64,000 nucleotides of DNA from CALINF01 sp039990395 (GCA_039990395.1 JBDXFZ010000074.1:111574-175573), one strand, 5' to 3'; shown: positions 18,332 to 27,223, counted from the first letter of the stretch. The notes: generated by a model not told the origin, from the sequence alone. Program-made: numbers and translations.

Positions 18332-19860
18332 GCGAAGCCCTTTACGAGCAGCTCATACTGATGCCCGATTATTTTCGGGGGCATTTGCTGCTAACCATTG
18401 CTGCGATGTCTGGCAGTATTGCAATCAGTATCCCGTTGGGTATTTGGGCGGCCCAATCCCCACGCGTTAAGCAGCCCTTGCTGGCGATCGTGAGTATTGT
18501 GCAGACATTTCCAAGCCTGGCGATACTCGCATTGATGGTGGCGTTGCTGGGCGGCAAGATCGGTTTTCTACCGGCGTTCTTGGCGTTAACGATGTACAGC
18601 ATGCTGCCGATAGTGCGCAATACTGTTACCGGCCTTGAGTCTATTCCACCTGACATCGTAGAAGCCGCGCGTGGCATAGGCATGACCTCCAGACAGATAC
18701 TGCTGAAGGTGCGCCTGCCATTGGCGTTACCCATTATCATCGCGGGTATCCGCACAGCCATGGTGTGGACGGTAGGACTTGCCACGTTGTCCACACTGGT
18801 TGGGGCGACAAGTTTTGGTAACTATATTTTTACCGGCATACAAACGCGAAACCTGCTCGCGATTACCGTAGGTAGTTTGGCATCTGCCCTGATGGCAGTA
18901 ACACTGGATGCCATAATCGGCGGCATTCAATGGCTGGCCGAGAATGACGAAACCACCGCGACAAAGCAAAAAGTTAAGCTGACCAAGCGGTTGCTATCAG
19001 GCGCTACGCTGGCACTCGTTGCCCTCACCGTGGTTACTTTTTTGCCCAAACCAAAACCCGATTTTATCATTGGCTCGAAGGCGTTTACCGAACAGTACAT
19101 TCTGGCCGGTCTGTTGGCAGAAACGTTAACGCAGGCGGGATTTCGTGTAGAGAAACGCACCGGTTTGGGTTCAGATATCGCGTTTGATGCAACCCGAACC
19201 GGCAACATCGATCTGTACATGGAGTATTCCGGCACATTGTGGGCCAACCATATGGACAAGGAGGGCAATCCGGGACGCGAGGCTATTCGCGAGCAAACCA
19301 TGGCCTACGTAGACGAGCAGGGCATGGTTAGCGTGGGTCCATCCGGTTTTCAGAACCTTTACGCGTTTGCCATGCGCAGAGACCGCGCCGAAGAGTTAGG
19401 GATAAAAACGATTGAAGATCTTGTGCCGGTTGCGTCGCAGCTTGTGTGTGGTGGCGATCTGGAGTTTTTCGGAAGGCCCGAGTGGATTCGGGTTAGAGAT
19501 TTGTACTCGCTCGATTTCGACAAGAAGCTAACCTTCGATGCAGCATTGATGTACAACGCAGTGAATGATCGCCAGGTAGATTTAATCACGGCCTATTCAA
19601 CCGATGGCCGTGTGGCGGCATACGATCTGGTGATCATCGAAGATCCGCGCAACGCGTTGCTACCCTACGATGGGCTCTATTTGGCATCTCAAAAGGCCGC
19701 TAATACCCCGGGCTTTCTCGAGGCAATGGCACCACTTGTTAACGGTATTCCCGATGAAGTGATGCGTGAAGCCAATAAAGTCGTTGATGTAGATGGACGT
19801 TCAATTTCTGAGGCCGTTGATGTGCTGCTTGAACATATCGCGGGCGAGAATGCCGATTAG
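18328..19860 (+). CDS. Fused osmoprotectant permease and substrate-binding protein (OpuC type)
   Basis: 510 aa starting at a TTG that overlaps the ATPase stop. Residues about 15-210 form a binding-protein-dependent permease with the EAARGIGMT coupling motif. After a further helix (about 220-240) comes an OpuAC-type solute-binding domain beginning PDFIIGSKAFTEQYI and containing DLYMEYSGTLW. This fusion delivers ligand directly from a membrane-tethered periplasmic domain. Known relatives bind glycine betaine, choline, carnitine or proline betaine. Which applies here cannot be told from the sequence. Confidence 0.92.
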   Translation: MSEALYEQLILMPDYFRGHLLLTIAAMSGSIAISIPLGIWAAQSPRVKQPLLAIVSIVQTFPSLAILALMVALLGGKIGFLPAFLALTMYSMLPIVRNTVTGLESIPPDIVEAARGIGMTSRQILLKVRLPLALPIIIAGIRTAMVWTVGLATLSTLVGATSFGNYIFTGIQTRNLLAITVGSLASALMAVTLDAIIGGIQWLAENDETTATKQKVKLTKRLLSGATLALVALTVVTFLPKPKPDFIIGSKAFTEQYILAGLLAETLTQAGFRVEKRTGLGSDIAFDATRTGNIDLYMEYSGTLWANHMDKEGNPGREAIREQTMAYVDEQGMVSVGPSGFQNLYAFAMRRDRAEELGIKTIEDLVPVASQLVCGGDLEFFGRPEWIRVRDLYSLDFDKKLTFDAALMYNAVNDRQVDLITAYSTDGRVAAYDLVIIEDPRNALLPYDGLYLASQKAANTPGFLEAMAPLVNGIPDEVMREANKVVDVDGRSISEAVDVLLEHIAGENAD

Positions 19861-19904
19861 GTAAGTAGCGCAACAATACGCGGTGCAAACCAAGGGACCT
19901 GTTT

Positions 19905-20570
19905 ATGAGTGATGCATTAGAGATAGATGTTTTCTGGTCTTTTCGAAGCCCCTGGTCGTTCCTGGCAACCCGGCGAATACGACAAATGCAGGAAGACTAT
20001 CTGCTGAAGGTTAACTTCCGGCCGGTTTATCCCATCGCAGTGCGCACGCCGGAATTCTTTCATAGCGTAGACCCGCTTTGGTTTACGTACTTTATGACCG
20101 ACGTGTACCGTGTGGCGGAATTTCTCGACATCCCCTTTGTCTGGCCAAATCCAGATCCCGTTTCACAATATATTGATGAGGCCGGCCTTCGACAGACAGC
20201 CGAAGAGCAGCCGTATATTCAGCGCTTAACGCAGCTGGGGACTCACGCAGCAGAATTAGGTAAGGGTATTGAGTTTGCCGATGAGGTATCTACCTTGATC
20301 TGGGGCGGCACAGAAAATTGGCACGAAGGCGATCTGCTCGCCAAGGCCACCGAAAGAGCGGGCCTTAACCTGGCGGAGATGGACGCGGTTGTGGCGGAAC
20401 AAAGTGAGCGGCTGATAGCCATTGTAGAAGATAATCAGGTGGCACATACCGATGCGGGGCATTGGGGTGTACCCACGTGTACCTTTGAAGGTGAGGCCTT
20501 CTTTGGGCAAGACCGGCTGGATGTATTGCTGTGGCGGCTGAAGAAGGCTGGCTTGGTGAAGCGCGTATAA
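19905..20570 (+). CDS. DsbA-family / 2-hydroxychromene-2-carboxylate isomerase-like protein
   Basis: 221 aa, thioredoxin-fold kappa-GST type. It opens EIDVFWSFRSPWSFLATRRI, with Ser rather than CxxC at the active position, which separates it from true DsbA oxidases and favours the isomerase/kappa-GST group. The C-terminal GHWGVPTCTFEGEAFFGQDR is the cis-Pro region and glutathione-site strand. It lies 44 nt after the transporter gene and could be the last gene of that operon. Cytoplasmic. Confidence 0.85.
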   Translation: MSDALEIDVFWSFRSPWSFLATRRIRQMQEDYLLKVNFRPVYPIAVRTPEFFHSVDPLWFTYFMTDVYRVAEFLDIPFVWPNPDPVSQYIDEAGLRQTAEEQPYIQRLTQLGTHAAELGKGIEFADEVSTLIWGGTENWHEGDLLAKATERAGLNLAEMDAVVAEQSERLIAIVEDNQVAHTDAGHWGVPTCTFEGEAFFGQDRLDVLLWRLKKAGLVKRV

Positions 20571-20611
20571 ACTCAGCCGCGTTTAGCTAACGATAAAGAG
20601 AAATCGATTGT

Positions 20612-21229
20612 CTATTGCGCCCTGATTGTATTTAGCCAGGCAATAACGTTTTCAAGCTCCTGCTGATCGGTAAAAACGCCTGCCATGGATCGCATATGTT
20701 TGGCGCGAGTAGATGATTGGGCATTACCGCGCCAACCGCCGCGATAGGCTGCGATTTGGTTTCTGATGTACCAGTCCTGCAGCACGATCAGGTTAGGCGC
20801 ATAAATGCTGACGATGCCTTGCGCCGCACCACCATGGCAGTCGCGGCAATTCTCTTTGTAAAACACACCACCTTGCTGAGCATTGCTGCTCGTTGATGTC
20901 GATGTGTACGACTGTGAGGGAAGTACGGAAAGATAGGCTGATACCGCCTCTATGTCGTCATCTGTTAACGCTTGTGCGCTGGCCATCATCACCTGACCGT
21001 GGGTGTCGTCCTTGGTATTCCCGCGGTATCCACTGCGGAAATTGATGAGTTGCTCTTTGAGATACGCTTGTTGTTGGCCGGCTAACTGGGGGGAGGCGAG
21101 TGCTTCATTACCTTGACCGGCAGCTCCGTGGCAGGCAGAGCAGGTTTGGTAGGTGGCTTCGCCCTCGCTGGCGCCGGCAAACGCGCTAACGCACAAAGAA
21201 ATCAGAAGCGCAGCGAGTAATCGATTCAT
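20612..21229 (-). CDS. Dihaem cytochrome c4-like protein
   Basis: 205 aa with signal peptide (ISLCVSAFAGAS) and two haem-c sites, CSACHGAAG and CRDCHGGAA, each with a following Met-containing loop, in two similar halves. This is cytochrome c4 architecture, not the about 350-residue MauG. Last gene of the amine dehydrogenase operon; it overlaps the preceding cytochrome gene by 4 bp. Probably carries electrons from the amine dehydrogenase to the oxidase in the periplasm. Confidence 0.9.
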   Translation of the reverse strand: MNRLLAALLISLCVSAFAGASEGEATYQTCSACHGAAGQGNEALASPQLAGQQQAYLKEQLINFRSGYRGNTKDDTHGQVMMASAQALTDDDIEAVSAYLSVLPSQSYTSTSTSSNAQQGGVFYKENCRDCHGGAAQGIVSIYAPNLIVLQDWYIRNQIAAYRGGWRGNAQSSTRAKHMRSMAGVFTDQQELENVIAWLNTIRAQ

Positions 21230-21672
21230 GGCTGATCTCCGGTACGTTGTTTACGTTGCTCGGTTTCTTCAATACGGCTCATAAGAATTTCCCGCGTACC
21301 TTTTACGTCGATCAAGGGGTTCTCGCGGAGTCGACTCACTTCAGCCACGGTGTAGGGTTGAAAGTTTGGAGGTAGTTCGTTGGCGCTAAAGGTAGCGAGC
21401 ATCCAGTTTACAACGGCAGTGAGTCTTTCATCATTCAGGTCTGACTGCGCAGAGCCTGGTACTCGAATGAGAAACTCCCTACCATCGTTTACGCGCAAGA
21501 ATTTACCCATGTGATCTTTCACTTTGGGTACATTGCGCGCTGGAAAACCCTCACCATTGGGCAGGTGGCAACCTTGGCAGTTCATCATGTAGTCGAACTG
21601 TACTGGCTCGGTAGCAAAAACCCATCCACTTAGCATGAAGGCTACGATGGCGAATATGCATCTCAAATGCAT
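21226..21672 (-). CDS. Monohaem cytochrome c
   Basis: 148 aa, signal peptide at the N-terminus (cleavage near VFA), one haem site CQGCHLPNGEG. It lies 1 nt after mauA and overlaps the dihaem cytochrome by 4 bp. In mau and aau clusters the dedicated acceptor (amicyanin, azurin or a cytochrome c) is often encoded near the small subunit. This protein is the best candidate for that electron acceptor. No blue copper protein is present in the cluster. Confidence 0.88.
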   Translation of the reverse strand: MHLRCIFAIVAFMLSGWVFATEPVQFDYMMNCQGCHLPNGEGFPARNVPKVKDHMGKFLRVNDGREFLIRVPGSAQSDLNDERLTAVVNWMLATFSANELPPNFQPYTVAEVSRLRENPLIDVKGTREILMSRIEETEQRKQRTGDQP

Positions 21673-21673
21673 A

Positions 21674-22198
21674 TTACTCCTTCACCCCAATTACAACAGA
21701 GAGTGAGCAGTGGTACGGCACATCGGCCTGACTACCCGAGCACCAATTTAAGTTGTTGGAATTCTGTGGACGATAAATAGGTGTATCACCTTCATCGCGC
21801 TGGCAGCCGCAGCTGCCACATCCGCTCTTACCGCAGCAATCGTTGTAGGAGATTACGTAGTCGCGACCGTCTTCCGGATTACGGCAGGTGCCAATCCAGG
21901 TGATGTCTGACACAACAGTACCTGGAGGGCAGCTGGTGACTGAACCTCCGCAGCACCCACAAAGAAAGCCATCGATAGCGCAGTGGCGCCAGTAGTTGCA
22001 ATCGTTGGGATCGCCGCTTTCAGGAATGTTGATGGCTTCTTCTGCAAAGGCACCGTTTCTGAAAACGGGCATTAATGGGTATACGCCAACGCCCAACAGA
22101 AAGAAGCCAAACTTCTGCAAGAAGCCACGTCGTGAACTTAAACGCGCGCGGTTACGGGTGGAGTTTTCGGTAAACTTATCCAGCCAGTTGTGTAACAT
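21674..22198 (-). CDS. mauA: Amine dehydrogenase small (TTQ) subunit
   Basis: 174 aa from the ATG at 22198 (GGGAGAGGA just upstream). A twin-arginine signal (SSRRGFLQKF) exports it folded. All residues needed for the tryptophan tryptophylquinone cofactor are present: Trp101 (ITWIGTC) and Trp152 (NLNWCSG), corresponding to Trp57 and Trp108 of Paracoccus MADH, and the Asp pair in AIDG (Asp76) and YNDCCG (Asp120). The many Cys fit the six-disulphide fold. It pairs with MauB to oxidise primary amines to aldehydes and ammonia. Methylamine versus aromatic amine specificity cannot be decided from this chain. Confidence 0.95.
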   Translation of the reverse strand: MLHNWLDKFTENSTRNRARLSSRRGFLQKFGFFLLGVGVYPLMPVFRNGAFAEEAINIPESGDPNDCNYWRHCAIDGFLCGCCGGSVTSCPPGTVVSDITWIGTCRNPEDGRDYVISYNDCCGKSGCGSCGCQRDEGDTPIYRPQNSNNLNWCSGSQADVPYHCSLSVVIGVKE

Positions 22199-22772
22199 TG
22201 TCCTCTCCCGTATTTGCTGCCCTAAAGGCTTCAAAAAGGCTTTCTATATGCTCGCGATTGTTAATCAAGCCATGGGCGGCAACCTGACCGTTGCTATCTA
22301 CCAACACACCATAGGGTAACTTGCTCACCTGATAGGCCATACCCACTTCGGCCGAGAGCAAGTACGGGTAGTCGCGCAAATCGTATTGCCGGATTACGCC
22401 CATGTGCTCGGCTTCGTGGCCATCGCTGGCAAACACGAGCTTTAGCCAATCGCTCTCTTGTTTGCCGACAGATTTCAATGCTGGCATAAGTGTTTTGCAT
22501 ACAGGACAAGTAGCCGACATAAAGAAAATCAGCGTAGATTTGCCGGTGGTGTCTTGCCCACCCACGCGTACCATGCCGCCGGTAAGGCTGTTTTCATGGA
22601 ACACTGGCGCGGTGTCGCCAGTTTGAATGGCCTTGCCTAGCGCTAGAGCGCCAACGGGCTTGATACGCTCGTGCAGTACGCCTATCTGGCGCGATAATGC
22701 GTACACCATGACTCCCAGCGTAATAATCGCTAGCCAGCTAATGATGTTGGAAACGATGAGAGTCGTTGTCAT
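22176..22772 (-). CDS. mauD: MauD-like thioredoxin-fold accessory protein
   Basis: 198 aa with one N-terminal membrane helix (IISWLAIITLGVMVYAL) and a periplasmic thioredoxin domain carrying CPVC in FFMSATCPVCKTLMPAL. MauD is needed for disulphide formation in the small subunit, which has many Cys. It overlaps mauA by 23 bp and mauE by 4 bp, in the canonical order B-E-D-A. Confidence 0.93.
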   Translation of the reverse strand: MTTTLIVSNIISWLAIITLGVMVYALSRQIGVLHERIKPVGALALGKAIQTGDTAPVFHENSLTGGMVRVGGQDTTGKSTLIFFMSATCPVCKTLMPALKSVGKQESDWLKLVFASDGHEAEHMGVIRQYDLRDYPYLLSAEVGMAYQVSKLPYGVLVDSNGQVAAHGLINNREHIESLFEAFRAANTGEDNVTQLAG

Positions 22773-23299
22773 CTATTGATCTCCCGGAATGAACTGGCGT
22801 TGGCAATTTGGGTATTGGCTATTGCGTAAAGCAAGCATGCGATGGCGATGCCAAAACCCGTGGCGCCATAATCATAAAGCGCGACTTCGCGAGTGCTCTG
22901 GGGCGCGATAAGCAGTAGGGCAACGCTAGCGAGCAGGGCGTTTCGATAGACCAGCGCGTATGAAATGGTTTGTTTTGACTCACCCAGTTGGCAGCCGCAA
23001 TCGAGGCCTATATTGCCGCGCTTGAGGTTGATCCAGATTGAGGTCGCGTAGAGACAGAGAAGCAACGCGGCGCCAATCGCTGCGACAGCTCGGGTGTCTG
23101 GGTAAGCAAGCCCTGCCGCAAGCGCCAACTCAACGAGGGGAATAACGCGGCTGGCCAAAGCAAGAGTTGCAGCGGGCAGCAATTGATAGCCAGATAGTAC
23201 CTGTTCAAAAGAGTCTCTTAATCGCAGCTTCTGCAGCCCGGCTGCCAGAAACAGAATGCTTAGACCAAGCGCGACAATGTGAGTGAATACTGGGTCCAT
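22769..23299 (-). CDS. mauE: MauE-like membrane accessory protein
   Basis: About 176 aa from the ATG at 23299, just after the mauB stop at 23304; the longer open frame would overlap mauB. Four to five hydrophobic helices. A conserved CGC-type pair lies in GLDCGCQLGES, typical of MauE/DoxX-like proteins that work with MauD on disulphide formation in the TTQ subunit. Confidence 0.9.
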   Translation of the reverse strand: MDPVFTHIVALGLSILFLAAGLQKLRLRDSFEQVLSGYQLLPAATLALASRVIPLVELALAAGLAYPDTRAVAAIGAALLLCLYATSIWINLKRGNIGLDCGCQLGESKQTISYALVYRNALLASVALLLIAPQSTREVALYDYGATGFGIAIACLLYAIANTQIANASSFREINR

Positions 23300-23303
23300 A
23301 GGT

Positions 23304-24524
23304 CTACCAGGCCTGCACGTGTAAGACGAGTCCACCCGTAGGTACCAGGTCAGAAAAGAACAGGTGGTCACCACTCAATGCATCGTACGCACTTATTCGT
23401 TGGCGCATTGATTTTGTGATCTCGTCTTCGCCTTCCACAATATAGATCCACGCAGCGAACAGGGTAGGCATGGGAAAGTGAACGTTCAGGGTGTACAGCC
23501 TTGGCGTTTCGGATTGCGACATCTTCATGGCCAATGACATTTCCTCCAGTTCAATTTCCTGAAGCTTTTCTCCCGTTGTCGCGTTGTAAACCCATACGTG
23601 CGTACCGGGTTCCTCGAACTGGTGAGTTTCCCCCTGGTGCATCAGAACATATAGCCGGTTTGATGCTTGGTGGGCAGCTGTATGATCCAGTCCTGCAATG
23701 GTCCAGTTATCCTCACGTTCATCCTTGCTAGCAAGGGGCCATGTGCTTACCAGTTCAATGGTGTCGCCATCCATCTTGATGGCATACACGTTGTACTGCC
23801 GTGAGACGAAGTACCAGGTGTTGCCGATGCGCGAAGCGGCGATCGAAAGAAAATCATCCACTGCATTAAACAGTTTTTTGGAGCGCTGGCGCTTTATTAC
23901 TTTGCCATCTTCACCGAGTTTGATCTGCATGAAGCTACCATTGGCACAGATAGCATAGAAGTTACGATTGCCGGCACCGTAAATCACCGAGCAGCCGGGC
24001 GTTTCTACCTCTTCAACAAACTCGCCGAGTTCAAGATTAACAATGGAGATGGATTGAGCCGGCGTATAGTTCACGATAAGCGCAAATTTTTGATCATCAG
24101 TCAGCGCCATTAGGCCATTGTTCTTAACGCTGTTCATGCGCTTGGATGGAATGATGATCTCTTTCTTGGGCGAGAGAGTTTGAGCATCGTAGATAGACAC
24201 GATATCGGTTCTTTCACCGCGGGTGCCGCGACTGAAATAGGTTTCTGTGGTTATGATCTCATTGCGTAATTCGGCGTTGATCAAACTGTTGAACCAGTAC
24301 CCTGTGGAGAGCTGCCCTAGGCGTTTGCCGTGCTCATCAAACAAAAAGGCCTGGCCATCCACAGCGCTGGGCATGCGAAAGCCGTAGGCCCAGAACCATT
24401 CCTGCCCGGTGTTCTGTGGCAGGGTTTCAGTAAACGCCTCTTCTGGTACAAAGCTTTGCGCAAACGCCGTGCTGGAGAGTGCGAGTAGTAAACTGATGCC
24501 AACCGGTTTAAGGAGTTTTTTCAT
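23304..24524 (-). CDS. mauB: Amine dehydrogenase large (beta-propeller) subunit
   Basis: 406 aa with a signal peptide (GISLLLALSSTAFAQ) and a seven-bladed propeller-type repeat sequence, e.g. RTDIVSIYDAQTLSPKKEI and HVWVYNATTGEKLQEIEL. Family members form the heavy chain of MADH/AADH. The cluster layout without mauG resembles aromatic amine dehydrogenase clusters as I recall them, so AADH is a fair alternative name. Its start overlaps the TetR gene by 4 bp. Confidence 0.93.
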   Translation of the reverse strand: MKKLLKPVGISLLLALSSTAFAQSFVPEEAFTETLPQNTGQEWFWAYGFRMPSAVDGQAFLFDEHGKRLGQLSTGYWFNSLINAELRNEIITTETYFSRGTRGERTDIVSIYDAQTLSPKKEIIIPSKRMNSVKNNGLMALTDDQKFALIVNYTPAQSISIVNLELGEFVEEVETPGCSVIYGAGNRNFYAICANGSFMQIKLGEDGKVIKRQRSKKLFNAVDDFLSIAASRIGNTWYFVSRQYNVYAIKMDGDTIELVSTWPLASKDEREDNWTIAGLDHTAAHQASNRLYVLMHQGETHQFEEPGTHVWVYNATTGEKLQEIELEEMSLAMKMSQSETPRLYTLNVHFPMPTLFAAWIYIVEGEDEITKSMRQRISAYDALSGDHLFFSDLVPTGGLVLHVQAW

Positions 24525-25177
24525 TCTTCGCCTTCTCCTTTTGCGTGGGTCGCTTCGGTCACTTGCTTCACTCGTTCTTGAATAAAGAGATTCTGCATCA
24601 GGATGAATTCATTAATCAGTTGCTTGGCTTCGTCTTCAGGGCTCTCGAAGGTGAGATCTGTAATTGCCAGAGACGCTTCTATCACTGTAAGGGCGGCGGG
24701 GTAGAACTGTTCGGGATTATCTAAATTCAAATGACGAAAGAGCGCACTGCTGAATTCTTTTGCCATCTTGCGATTGTCTTCGCGATCCAGCTTGCGCAGG
24801 GCAGGTGATGCGTTCATCGCCCGGCGAATGGCAACACCGCCAGGCTGGTTCTTCAGGTTCTCAATGAAAAGCAGGAAAGCATTGTTGCTACTATTTTTCA
24901 GGTCTTCTGCAATGAGACTATCAAAATCGGAAAACCACTCATTCCACTCCAGAATAATGCGCTGCGCCAGCGTTGCCACAACAGAGAGTTTGTTTGGAAA
25001 GTAGCGGTACAGTGTTTGGATGCCAATGCCGGCCCTTTCAGCCAGCGCATTGGTGCTAAACCCGTCCCAGCCCTCTGTTTCTAACAGAATGATGGCCGTG
25101 TCTAGAATGCGATCGAACTTGGCGGCGGATCGCTCCTGAGTGGGTTTTGTTCTGAGTTCGAAAGTCTCTTGCATCAA
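24521..25177 (-). CDS. TetR-family regulator of the amine dehydrogenase operon
   Basis: 218 aa. The N-terminal helix-turn-helix is clear: FDRILDTAIILLETEGWDGF, then ALAERAGIGIQTLYRYFPNK. The ligand domain is divergent. It is the first gene of the mau-type operon and is translationally coupled to mauB. A perfect palindrome lies 11 nt upstream of its start, so it probably represses its own operon until an amine or product binds. Confidence 0.92.
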   Translation of the reverse strand: MMQETFELRTKPTQERSAAKFDRILDTAIILLETEGWDGFSTNALAERAGIGIQTLYRYFPNKLSVVATLAQRIILEWNEWFSDFDSLIAEDLKNSSNNAFLLFIENLKNQPGGVAIRRAMNASPALRKLDREDNRKMAKEFSSALFRHLNLDNPEQFYPAALTVIEASLAITDLTFESPEDEAKQLINEFILMQNLFIQERVKQVTEATHAKGEGEE

Positions 25178-25187
25178 CGCGCTAAAT

Positions 25188-25209
25188 AATAGGAGTAATT
25201 GCTCCTATT
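25188..25209. promoter_or_regulatory. Palindromic operator in front of the TetR/mau operon
   Basis: AATAGGAG-taattg-CTCCTATT is a perfect 8-bp inverted repeat with a 6-bp spacer, 11 nt upstream of the TetR start codon. Size, symmetry and placement are those of a TetR-family operator overlapping the operon's own promoter. Confidence 0.6.
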
Positions 25210-25420
25210 TTAGATTAGTTGTATAGAAAAGCAAGCGCGGGCGTAATGGGGTATTCCCGCAACCCTTGGCTTAAACCAAGGTCCTCACAGACTCGCTGAA
25301 GATCCCTGGTCTGGATTCTCAATCGCACACGCACGGCCTACCCAGCGCATCTGGTGGCGATGAAACTTTAGAACTGTGACCAGCCACACACTTTATGGTG
25401 CTATCGGAGCGCAGGGGCCG

Positions 25421-25456
25421 ATAGGGTATGTAGCGGAGGATAACTACATACCCTAT
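25421..25456. promoter_or_regulatory. 13-bp perfect inverted repeat just before the PAS kinase
   Basis: ATAGGGTATGTAG at 25421-25433 and its exact complement at 25444-25456 flank a 10-nt loop that contains GGAGGA. In RNA this is a strong hairpin exposing a ribosome-site-like sequence in its loop; in DNA it could be an operator. It ends 7 nt before the annotated ATG at 25464. The rest of the 286-bp gap holds one short stem (CCTTGG/CCAAGG, 25264-25281). Confidence 0.5.
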
Positions 25457-25463
25457 ATTTAAG

Positions 25464-27203
25464 ATGCGCGTAACAGGGCGAGGTGATGGCTTTGGCCTTA
25501 GTCTTAATGAGCAAAATGTGGTTCTGAATATGAACAGTGATTCCAGCAGTCTTCAAGCATTAGTCGACAGTTTACAAAACGATCTGGATGCGGCCCATAA
25601 TCGCATCGCTCATCTCGAGCACAGCTTGCAATTGCAACACTCCGCAGATACCGCTAGCCGCCTACACAGCAATCGTTCAGTCCCACCCCGGGAGGCCTTC
25701 CTAGAGGAGACCGAGAAGATTGCGCATGTAGGGCATGAAATCTGGGATCATGTTTCAGATAAGACCATACATGTATCTGAAGAGCTGGCAAGAATATACG
25801 GTTTTAGTGTTAACGAGTACATGCAAGCAGTTAAGAGCATGGACGACTATTTTCATTTGATTGTTCCCGAAGATCGAGAGGCTTATGAAGCCTATGAAGA
25901 TCTGTTTGCTAAAGAGCAAAGCTATACTCCACTGTCGATAGAATATCGTATAAAAAGAGCAGACGGCGAGATTCGACACCTTCATCAGAATAGCAAATTG
26001 ATCCCTGCTGAAGCAGGCCCGCCCACTCAATCGATTTCGGTGATTCAAGACATTACCCGATACAAGCAAGTGGAGGCGGAGCTTCAGCAAAGTAGAGACG
26101 ACCTTCTTGAAACTGCAGAGATAATATCGTTAAGCGCAGATATCGCTAATCTGGGTTATTCAATCTGGGACTACGATGAAGACAAGTTTCTTCTGGTATC
26201 TGATAAGTGGGCCTCCAACTTTGGTCTTACAACCGATCAATTTCTGAAGATTGCGCCCGACTTTGAGAAGTATATCGAATTGGTTCACCCTGATGATCGG
26301 GCACTCTATAGGGCTTATTATCTCAGCGAAAGGGATGTGCCTCAGCTGGACTATAGAATCATTCACAGCAGTGGTGAAACAAGGCATGTGGTGCAGCACT
26401 ACATGCTACTTGAGCAGTCTGGAAACGAAAGAGCTATTGTTACGGTTCAGGATGTTACCGACCGCAAGAAAGCTGAGGCTGCACTCGTTCAGTCATCCAA
26501 GCTGATCACTCTGGGTGAAATGTCGGCTGGTGTTGCACACGAGCTCAACCAACCGCTTAACGTGATCATGCTTGCAGCAGAAAACGTCGTTCTCAAACTG
26601 GCACACGGGAATCTGGATGACGCTTACCTTAAAGACAAGCTTGAGCGTATAGTTGCTCAGACAAATAGAGCCTCGACGATTGTCGATCATCTGCGTAGGT
26701 TCGGCAGGGATGCAAAAGAAGAGTTTTATGAGGTAGATCTGCGTGAGGCAGCGCTAGGTGCACTGAACCTCATGGGTGAGCAGCTCAGGCTTGCGCAGAT
26801 CGATGTGCAAACAAGTTTAGGGGGAGATTTTCCATCGGTGATGGGGCATCAGATCCAACTTGAGCAAATGTTTATTAACCTTTTCTCAAACGCTTTCTAC
26901 GCCATAAAAGAGAGTGACCCCGCTGAAAAAAGTATTCTGATAGAAGCGTTCAAGTCGAGTGACGGTGCGGCAACTATCAGAGTCACAGACACGGGTGGAG
27001 GTATTCCCGAAGCGGTGCTGCCCAATATCTTCGATCCTTTTTACACTACGAAAAATATCGAGGATGGAACCGGGCTGGGTTTATCCGTGAGTTATGGCTT
27101 TGTTCGCGATATGGGTGGAACAATTACTGCGGCTAATACTGGTGTGGGAGCTTGCTTTGAAATCAAGATACCGCCATTTAATGCTGGTAAAGTGGACCAC
27201 TAG
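25464..27203 (+). CDS. PAS-domain sensor histidine kinase
   Basis: 579 aa, no membrane segment, so cytoplasmic. There is a short N-terminal coiled coil, then two PAS/PAC modules (about residues 85-205 and 220-335; each ends with a VIQDITRYK- or VQDVTDRKK-type PAC). HisKA has the H-box LGEMSAGVAHELNQPLN. The ATPase domain has N-box LFSNAFYAI, G1 DTGGGIPE and G2 GTGLGLSVS. It belongs to the FixL/DctB-like group. No response regulator is adjacent. An in-frame ATG at 25530 is a possible alternative start; neither start has a good ribosome site. 20 nt downstream begins a hydrolase gene. Confidence 0.92.
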   Translation: MRVTGRGDGFGLSLNEQNVVLNMNSDSSSLQALVDSLQNDLDAAHNRIAHLEHSLQLQHSADTASRLHSNRSVPPREAFLEETEKIAHVGHEIWDHVSDKTIHVSEELARIYGFSVNEYMQAVKSMDDYFHLIVPEDREAYEAYEDLFAKEQSYTPLSIEYRIKRADGEIRHLHQNSKLIPAEAGPPTQSISVIQDITRYKQVEAELQQSRDDLLETAEIISLSADIANLGYSIWDYDEDKFLLVSDKWASNFGLTTDQFLKIAPDFEKYIELVHPDDRALYRAYYLSERDVPQLDYRIIHSSGETRHVVQHYMLLEQSGNERAIVTVQDVTDRKKAEAALVQSSKLITLGEMSAGVAHELNQPLNVIMLAAENVVLKLAHGNLDDAYLKDKLERIVAQTNRASTIVDHLRRFGRDAKEEFYEVDLREAALGALNLMGEQLRLAQIDVQTSLGGDFPSVMGHQIQLEQMFINLFSNAFYAIKESDPAEKSILIEAFKSSDGAATIRVTDTGGGIPEAVLPNIFDPFYTTKNIEDGTGLGLSVSYGFVRDMGGTITAANTGVGACFEIKIPPFNAGKVDH

Positions 27204-27223
27204 CGCACAGAAGGGAAATTTAC

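Noticed and set aside
20612..21229. Dihaem cytochrome as the missing MauG
   Set aside because: It is 205 aa with two c4-like halves; MauG is about 350 aa with a different fold.
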